This document shows, piece after piece, positions 6,625 to 9,889 of a DNA stretch of 9,889 bases (positions are counted from its first letter, which is position 1; each line of letters opens with the position of its first letter). The translations under genes and the position numbers were made by a program. Location: assembly GCA_910579605.1 (NCBI GenBank), contig CAJTUG010000051.1, positions 1 to 9,889 on the forward strand. Direction: 5' to 3'. Origin of the DNA: an uncultured Muribaculaceae bacterium. GTDB taxonomy: Bacteria; Bacteroidota; Bacteroidia; Bacteroidales; Muribaculaceae. Below the pieces are notes generated by a model. That model did not search any database, was not told the DNA's origin, and was given only the letters and a program-made list of their open reading frames with translations.

Positions 6625-8406
6625 ATGAACGAATTGAAAAATTCACCCGTAGAGGATTTTGATTGGGAAGCCTATGAAAATGGCGACTCTACCGGCGCAC
6701 ACTCTCGCGAAGAGCTTACTCACGCCTACGAAGAATCCTTAAATTCTATTAAAGACAAAGAAGTAATCGAAGGTACCATCATCGCTTTGAACAAACGCGA
6801 AGCTGTGGTTAACATCGACTACAAATCCGACGGTATCATCCCGATGAGCGAATTCCGCTACAACCCCGATATTAAAGTGGGCGATAAAGTAGAGGTTTTC
6901 ATTGAAAATCAGGAAGACCGCAAAGGTCAGCTTATTCTTTCTCACAAGAAAGCTCGTGCTTCCCGTTCTTGGGAACGCGTTAACGCTGCCCTTGAAAACA
7001 ACGAAATCATCAAGGGTTATATCAAATGCCGCACCAAGGGTGGTATGATTGTTGATGTCTTTGGCATTGAAGCATTCCTTCCCGGTTCGCAAATTGATGT
7101 TAAGCCCATCCGCGACTACGATGTGTTCGTGGGCAAAACCATGGAATTCCGTGTTGTTAAAATCAACGAAGAATTCAAAAACGTCGTTGTTTCGCATAAG
7201 GCTCTTATTGAAGCCGAACTTGAAGCTCAAAAACGCGAAATCATCTCCAAACTTGAAAAAGGCCAGGTTTTGGAAGGAACTGTCAAGAACATCACTTCTT
7301 ATGGCGTATTCATCGATCTTGGTGGCGTAGACGGTCTCATCCACATCACCGACCTATCTTGGGGCCGCGTGAAACATCCAAGCGAAGTTGTAGAACTCGA
7401 CCAGAAACTCAATGTGGTTATCCTCGATTTCGACAACGACAAAAAACGTATCGCTCTTGGTCTCAAGCAACTTCATCCCCATCCCTGGGATGCACTTGAT
7501 CCTGAACTCAAAGTTGGCGACAAAGTTAACGGCAAGGTTGTTGTCATGGCCGATTACGGTGCATTCCTTGAAGTCGCTCCCGGCGTAGAAGGTCTTATCC
7601 ACGTTAGCGAAATGTCTTGGAGCCAGCATCTCCGCAGCGCTCAAGATTTCCTCAAAGAAGGCGACGAAATAGAAGCTGTGATCCTCACACTCGACCGTGC
7701 AGAACGCAAGATGAGCCTTGGTATCAAGCAGCTCAAAGCAGATCCCTGGGAAAATATCGATACTAAATATGCTATCGGTAGCCGCCACACTGCAAAAGTT
7801 CGCAATTTCACCAATTTCGGTGTTTTCGTTGAAATTGAAGAAGGTGTCGACGGTCTTATCCACATCTCCGACCTCTCTTGGACTAAGAAAATCAAACACC
7901 CCAGCGAATTTACACAAATCGGTGCCGATATCGAAGTGGAAGTTCTCCAAATCGACAAAGACAACCGTCGTCTTTCTTTGGGTCACAAACAGCTTGAAGA
8001 AAACCCCTGGGATGTATTTGAAACAATCTTCACTGTTGGTTCAGTTCACGAAGGTACTATCATTGAAATGCTTGACAAAGGTGCTGTCGTAGCTCTTCCC
8101 TACGGTGTTGAAGGCTTCGCTACTCCCAAGCATCTCGTTAAAGAAGACGGCACAACCGCTAAAGTTGACGAAAAACTCAATTTCAAGGTTATTGAATTCA
8201 ACAAAGAAAGCAAGCGCATAATCCTTTCGCACAGCCGCATTTTTGAAGACGAAACCCGTGCCGAAAAGACTGCAGAACGCAAAGCTAAACGTCAGGCAGC
8301 TCCCAAGAAAGAAGTAGAAGCCCCCGCAGCTACAACTCCTCTTGAAAAGACCACCCTCGGCGACCTTGAAGCTCTTGCAGCTCTCAAAGAAAAACTTTCT
8401 AAGTAA
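6625..8406 (+). CDS. rpsA: 30S ribosomal protein bS1
   Basis: Ribosomal protein S1, an RNA-binding protein of the small subunit that docks and unfolds mRNA during initiation. The protein has 593 residues with six S1 (OB-fold) domains at about 46-107, 127-192, 213-281, 298-369, 385-456 and 472-537. Domains 3-5 are the canonical RNA-binding type, with GVFIDLGGVDGLIHITDLSW (227-246) and near copies at 312-332 and 399-419, and each ends in a KQL...PW linker (281-288, 368-375, 455-462). Domains 1, 2 and 6 are more divergent, as in other S1 proteins. The segment YEESLNSIKDKEVIEGTI (35-52) matches the start of E. coli S1 domain 1, so residues 1-30, acidic with DFDWEAYE at 11-18, are an extra N-terminal piece. 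The C-terminal tail (541-593) is charged and Ala-rich, without a further S1 domain. There is no Shine-Dalgarno sequence before the ATG. Codon choice is biased as expected for a highly expressed gene. Confidence 0.98.
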   Translation: MNELKNSPVEDFDWEAYENGDSTGAHSREELTHAYEESLNSIKDKEVIEGTIIALNKREAVVNIDYKSDGIIPMSEFRYNPDIKVGDKVEVFIENQEDRKGQLILSHKKARASRSWERVNAALENNEIIKGYIKCRTKGGMIVDVFGIEAFLPGSQIDVKPIRDYDVFVGKTMEFRVVKINEEFKNVVVSHKALIEAELEAQKREIISKLEKGQVLEGTVKNITSYGVFIDLGGVDGLIHITDLSWGRVKHPSEVVELDQKLNVVILDFDNDKKRIALGLKQLHPHPWDALDPELKVGDKVNGKVVVMADYGAFLEVAPGVEGLIHVSEMSWSQHLRSAQDFLKEGDEIEAVILTLDRAERKMSLGIKQLKADPWENIDTKYAIGSRHTAKVRNFTNFGVFVEIEEGVDGLIHISDLSWTKKIKHPSEFTQIGADIEVEVLQIDKDNRRLSLGHKQLEENPWDVFETIFTVGSVHEGTIIEMLDKGAVVALPYGVEGFATPKHLVKEDGTTAKVDEKLNFKVIEFNKESKRIILSHSRIFEDETRAEKTAERKAKRQAAPKKEVEAPAATTPLEKTTLGDLEALAALKEKLSK

Positions 8407-8427
8407 GTATTTTTTGGATTAATAATT

Positions 8428-8466
8428 AGAAAGGCGTGTCTTGAATTATACGGGACACGCCTTTCT
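8428..8466 (+). terminator. Strong hairpin after rpsA, probable intrinsic terminator
   Basis: A 13-bp perfect stem, AGAAAGGCGTGTC (8428-8440) with GACACGCCTTTCT (8454-8466), around a 13-nt loop. The descending arm ends T-rich and is followed by CATTTCTGATT, a broken rather than clean T-tract, so read-through is likely. It begins 22 nt after the rpsA stop and ends 11 nt before the next ATG. Confidence 0.75.
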
Positions 8467-8477
8467 CATTTCTGATT

Positions 8478-9524
8478 ATGCAATATTCTCAATTCCGTTC
8501 AAAAGCAATCGGTTGCATTCTTGCCGGTGCAGCAGGCGATGCGTTAGGCTATGCGGTAGAATTCTTGTCGTATAGCGCCATTATGTGTAAATTCGGCAAT
8601 GCAGGTATTACGGATTATGTGCCGGAAGCTGATGGCCTCGCTGTTTTTTCCGACGATACCCAAATGACACTTTTCACGGCAGAAGGTATCATGGAAGCTT
8701 TTCACAGTGGGGAGCAAACCGTTGAAAATTACATAAATTCCATTGCAAGAGCTTATTTGAGGTGGTATAAAACGCAAACAAAACCTTTCAAGCCCGAAGA
8801 GGGTTTGCTTGGAGAGCGTAGGCTTTGGGAGATGAGAGCGCCAGGTAATACTTGCATGTCGGCTCTTCATGCAGTTGGACAAGGACTTGATCCTATCAAC
8901 AATTCAAAAGGATGCGGCAGTATAATGAGGGTAGCGCCGGTTGGTATATTTTCTGCGTCTCACCGTTGGCTCATGTCGGAAAAAGAAACCGCTCTTATTG
9001 CGGCAGGTTCTGGAGAAATTACGCATCTCAATAAGGTAAGCAGTGTGGCAACAGCTATCCAGGCTCTTATCGTGAGAGAGGCGATGCTATCGGAAGAGAC
9101 AAATAGACGAGATTTAAAGAGGCTCATTCAACGTGCTGCCGAAGAAGCTGTTAATTCTTTGGATATACAGAGTTCTATGGGAACTAATCTCCTCAACTAT
9201 CTTGGGCGTGCCTATAATCTGGCAGAGAGTTCAACGCCCGATTTCATGGCTATATCAGAATTGGGGCAGGGATGGGTAGCCGAAGAATCACTTGCCATTG
9301 CAGTCTTTTCGGCATTGCGCCACTGCGACAGCATTGAAAAGGCGCTCATTTGTGCTTCAAACCACGATGGAGACAGTGACTCTACTGCAGCAATTGCCGG
9401 TAATATTCTCGGAGCATATTTAGGGGTAGAAGCAATACCTTCAAAATTTATAGATACTCTTGAACTTGTTCCTCTCATGGAAAATATAGCGGTCTCGCTA
9501 TTGGAACAGCCAAAGGAAATCTAA
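8478..9524 (+). CDS. ADP-ribosylglycohydrolase family protein (ARH/DraG superfamily)
   Basis: Predicted binuclear-Mg2+ hydrolase that removes ADP-ribose from proteins, nucleic acids or small molecules; cytosolic, 348 residues, complete for the family. Hallmarks in order: the N-terminal KAIGCILAGAAGDALGYAVE (9-28), the metal-binding SDDTQMTL (58-65, D59, D60, T61), GCGSIMRVAPVG (145-156), ITHLNKVSSVATAIQAL (181-197, H183), LGQGWVAEESLAIA (262-275), and HDGDSDSTAAIAGN (296-309), whose D299, D301 and S302 would complete the metal site. All expected metal ligands are present, so it should be active. The actual substrate (arginine-, serine- or nucleic-acid-linked ADP-ribose) cannot be read from the motifs. 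No ADP-ribosyltransferase gene is adjacent. No consensus promoter lies between rpsA and this gene, so it may depend on read-through from rpsA. A strong terminator follows. Confidence 0.92.
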   Translation: MQYSQFRSKAIGCILAGAAGDALGYAVEFLSYSAIMCKFGNAGITDYVPEADGLAVFSDDTQMTLFTAEGIMEAFHSGEQTVENYINSIARAYLRWYKTQTKPFKPEEGLLGERRLWEMRAPGNTCMSALHAVGQGLDPINNSKGCGSIMRVAPVGIFSASHRWLMSEKETALIAAGSGEITHLNKVSSVATAIQALIVREAMLSEETNRRDLKRLIQRAAEEAVNSLDIQSSMGTNLLNYLGRAYNLAESSTPDFMAISELGQGWVAEESLAIAVFSALRHCDSIEKALICASNHDGDSDSTAAIAGNILGAYLGVEAIPSKFIDTLELVPLMENIAVSLLEQPKEI

Positions 9525-9542
9525 TTTATAGTCATTGATATC

Positions 9543-9574
9543 CTGCACTGCAAATAATTGTGGTGCAGTTTTTT
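9543..9574 (+). terminator. Intrinsic terminator after the ADP-ribosylglycohydrolase gene
   Basis: An 11-bp uninterrupted stem with two G-T wobbles (9543-9553 with 9558-9568), loop ATAA, then six T (9569-9574). It starts 18 nt after the stop codon. Its T-tract overlaps the -33 element of the next promoter. Confidence 0.9.
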
Positions 9575-9603
9575 GTATAATTCTTTTTTTATTTATATTT
9601 TTG
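9572..9603 (+). promoter_or_regulatory. Consensus promoter of the final secreted-protein gene
   Basis: TTTG at 9572-9575, a 20-bp spacer, and TATTTTTG at 9596-9603, matching the Bacteroidota consensus. The ATG of the gene lies 75 nt downstream, giving a leader of about 70 nt. An ATG directly after the box (9605) opens a 13-codon reading frame ending at 9646. Confidence 0.75.
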
Positions 9604-9678
9604 CATGAGAACTCGCTTTGAGAAATTCGGCCCTGAGCAACCTTAGAATCACACTAACCAAAATCAATACCATAAAAC

Positions 9679-9889
9679 ATGAATAAAATCAAACTACTGT
9701 TTTCTGCCGTAGGACTTGTTGCAGCATCCAATGCTTTGGCCGACGTGTATCAAGGTCAAAGAGAGCGTTGGCTTGAAATGGCAGAAAATTGCAAGCCCGA
9801 GCTCGTAGAGACTATCGTAAGACCAAAAGGTGTTGTAGCCCCGGTAGCTGATAATTCCGCCTACCAGAATTGGCGTTTTGATTTCCTTG
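9679..9889 (+). CDS. Secreted protein of unknown function, 5' part only
   Basis: Seventy codons are present before the window ends. Residues 1-21 form a clear Sec signal peptide (MNKIKLLFSAVGLVAASNALA) with a signal peptidase I site, ALA followed by DV; there is no lipobox Cys, so the mature protein should be periplasmic, surface or secreted rather than a lipoprotein. The mature N-terminus is DVYQGQRERWLEMAENCKPE, then a Pro/Val-rich stretch (PKGVVAPVADNS) and YQNWRFDFL. I do not recognise the family; large exported Bacteroidota carbohydrate-active or binding proteins often start like this, but nothing here proves it. The ATG at 9679 is chosen because it starts the signal peptide and follows a promoter and leader. 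No Shine-Dalgarno sequence is visible. Confidence 0.75.
   Translation, partial: MNKIKLLFSAVGLVAASNALADVYQGQRERWLEMAENCKPELVETIVRPKGVVAPVADNSAYQNWRFDFL

Noticed and set aside
7327..7921. Similar DNA stretches inside rpsA (about 7327-7385 and 7849-7911), considered as a repeat.
   Set aside because: They encode the homologous cores of S1 domains 3 and 5; the similarity is explained by domain duplication in the family.
6739..7986. Long open frames on the minus strand opposite rpsA (6739-7344 and 7354-7986).
   Set aside because: They mirror the strongly biased codon use of rpsA, have Phe/Asp-rich translations with no recognisable domain, and have no promoter. The sense frame is beyond doubt.

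Overview
The window is chromosomal DNA of a member of the Bacteroidota, most likely order Bacteroidales (perhaps Muribaculaceae or Bacteroidaceae; the family is a guess). The main evidence is the promoter type. Three intergenic regions carry the Bacteroidota signature TTTG-N19/20-TAnnTTTG (before the tRNA, before rpsA and before the last gene), and a fourth -7 box lies before the efflux operon. The gene starts lack Shine-Dalgarno sequences, the S1 protein has the Bacteroidota form, and a TIGR02757/DUF2400 protein is present. All reading frames are intact. I see no insertion sequence, integrase, CRISPR array or plasmid gene.

Left part (1-5407, minus strand): one tight tripartite heavy-metal efflux operon, read right to left. 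It encodes a His-rich lipoprotein membrane-fusion protein (CusB/CzcB type), an RND pump of the CusA/CzcA family (1033 residues) and a TolC-like outer-membrane factor cut off by the left window edge. The gaps are 13 nt and then a 4-nt ATGA overlap, so the three should be co-transcribed and translationally coupled. Together they would carry metal ions from the periplasm or inner membrane out of the cell. The pump lacks the Met triad of Cu(I)/Ag(I) exporters and also the first relay Asp of CzcA, so the metal is not settled.

Middle (5376-8477, plus strand): a 214-bp divergent intergenic region leads to tRNA-His(GTG), which has its own consensus promoter and a strong terminator. A DUF2400 protein of unknown function starts only 8 nt after the terminator T-tract. 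Its C-terminal half resembles the HhH-GPD DNA glycosylase fold by motif. Next comes rpsA (ribosomal protein bS1, six S1 domains) with a consensus promoter, a palindrome in the leader and a 13-bp hairpin after the stop codon.

Right part (8478-9889, plus strand): an ADP-ribosylglycohydrolase (ARH/DraG superfamily) begins 11 nt after the rpsA hairpin and ends in a clear intrinsic terminator. The T-tract of that terminator overlaps the -33 element of the next promoter. That promoter drives a secreted protein of unknown function, of which only the first 70 codons are present.

Most of the window is core chromosome (tRNA-His, rpsA). The efflux operon and the ADP-ribosylglycohydrolase are the accessory-like parts. 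I do not see a convincing new multi-gene system. The best leads are the undetermined metal specificity of the pump, the DUF2400/HhH-GPD resemblance, and promoters whose -7 box directly abuts an ATG.
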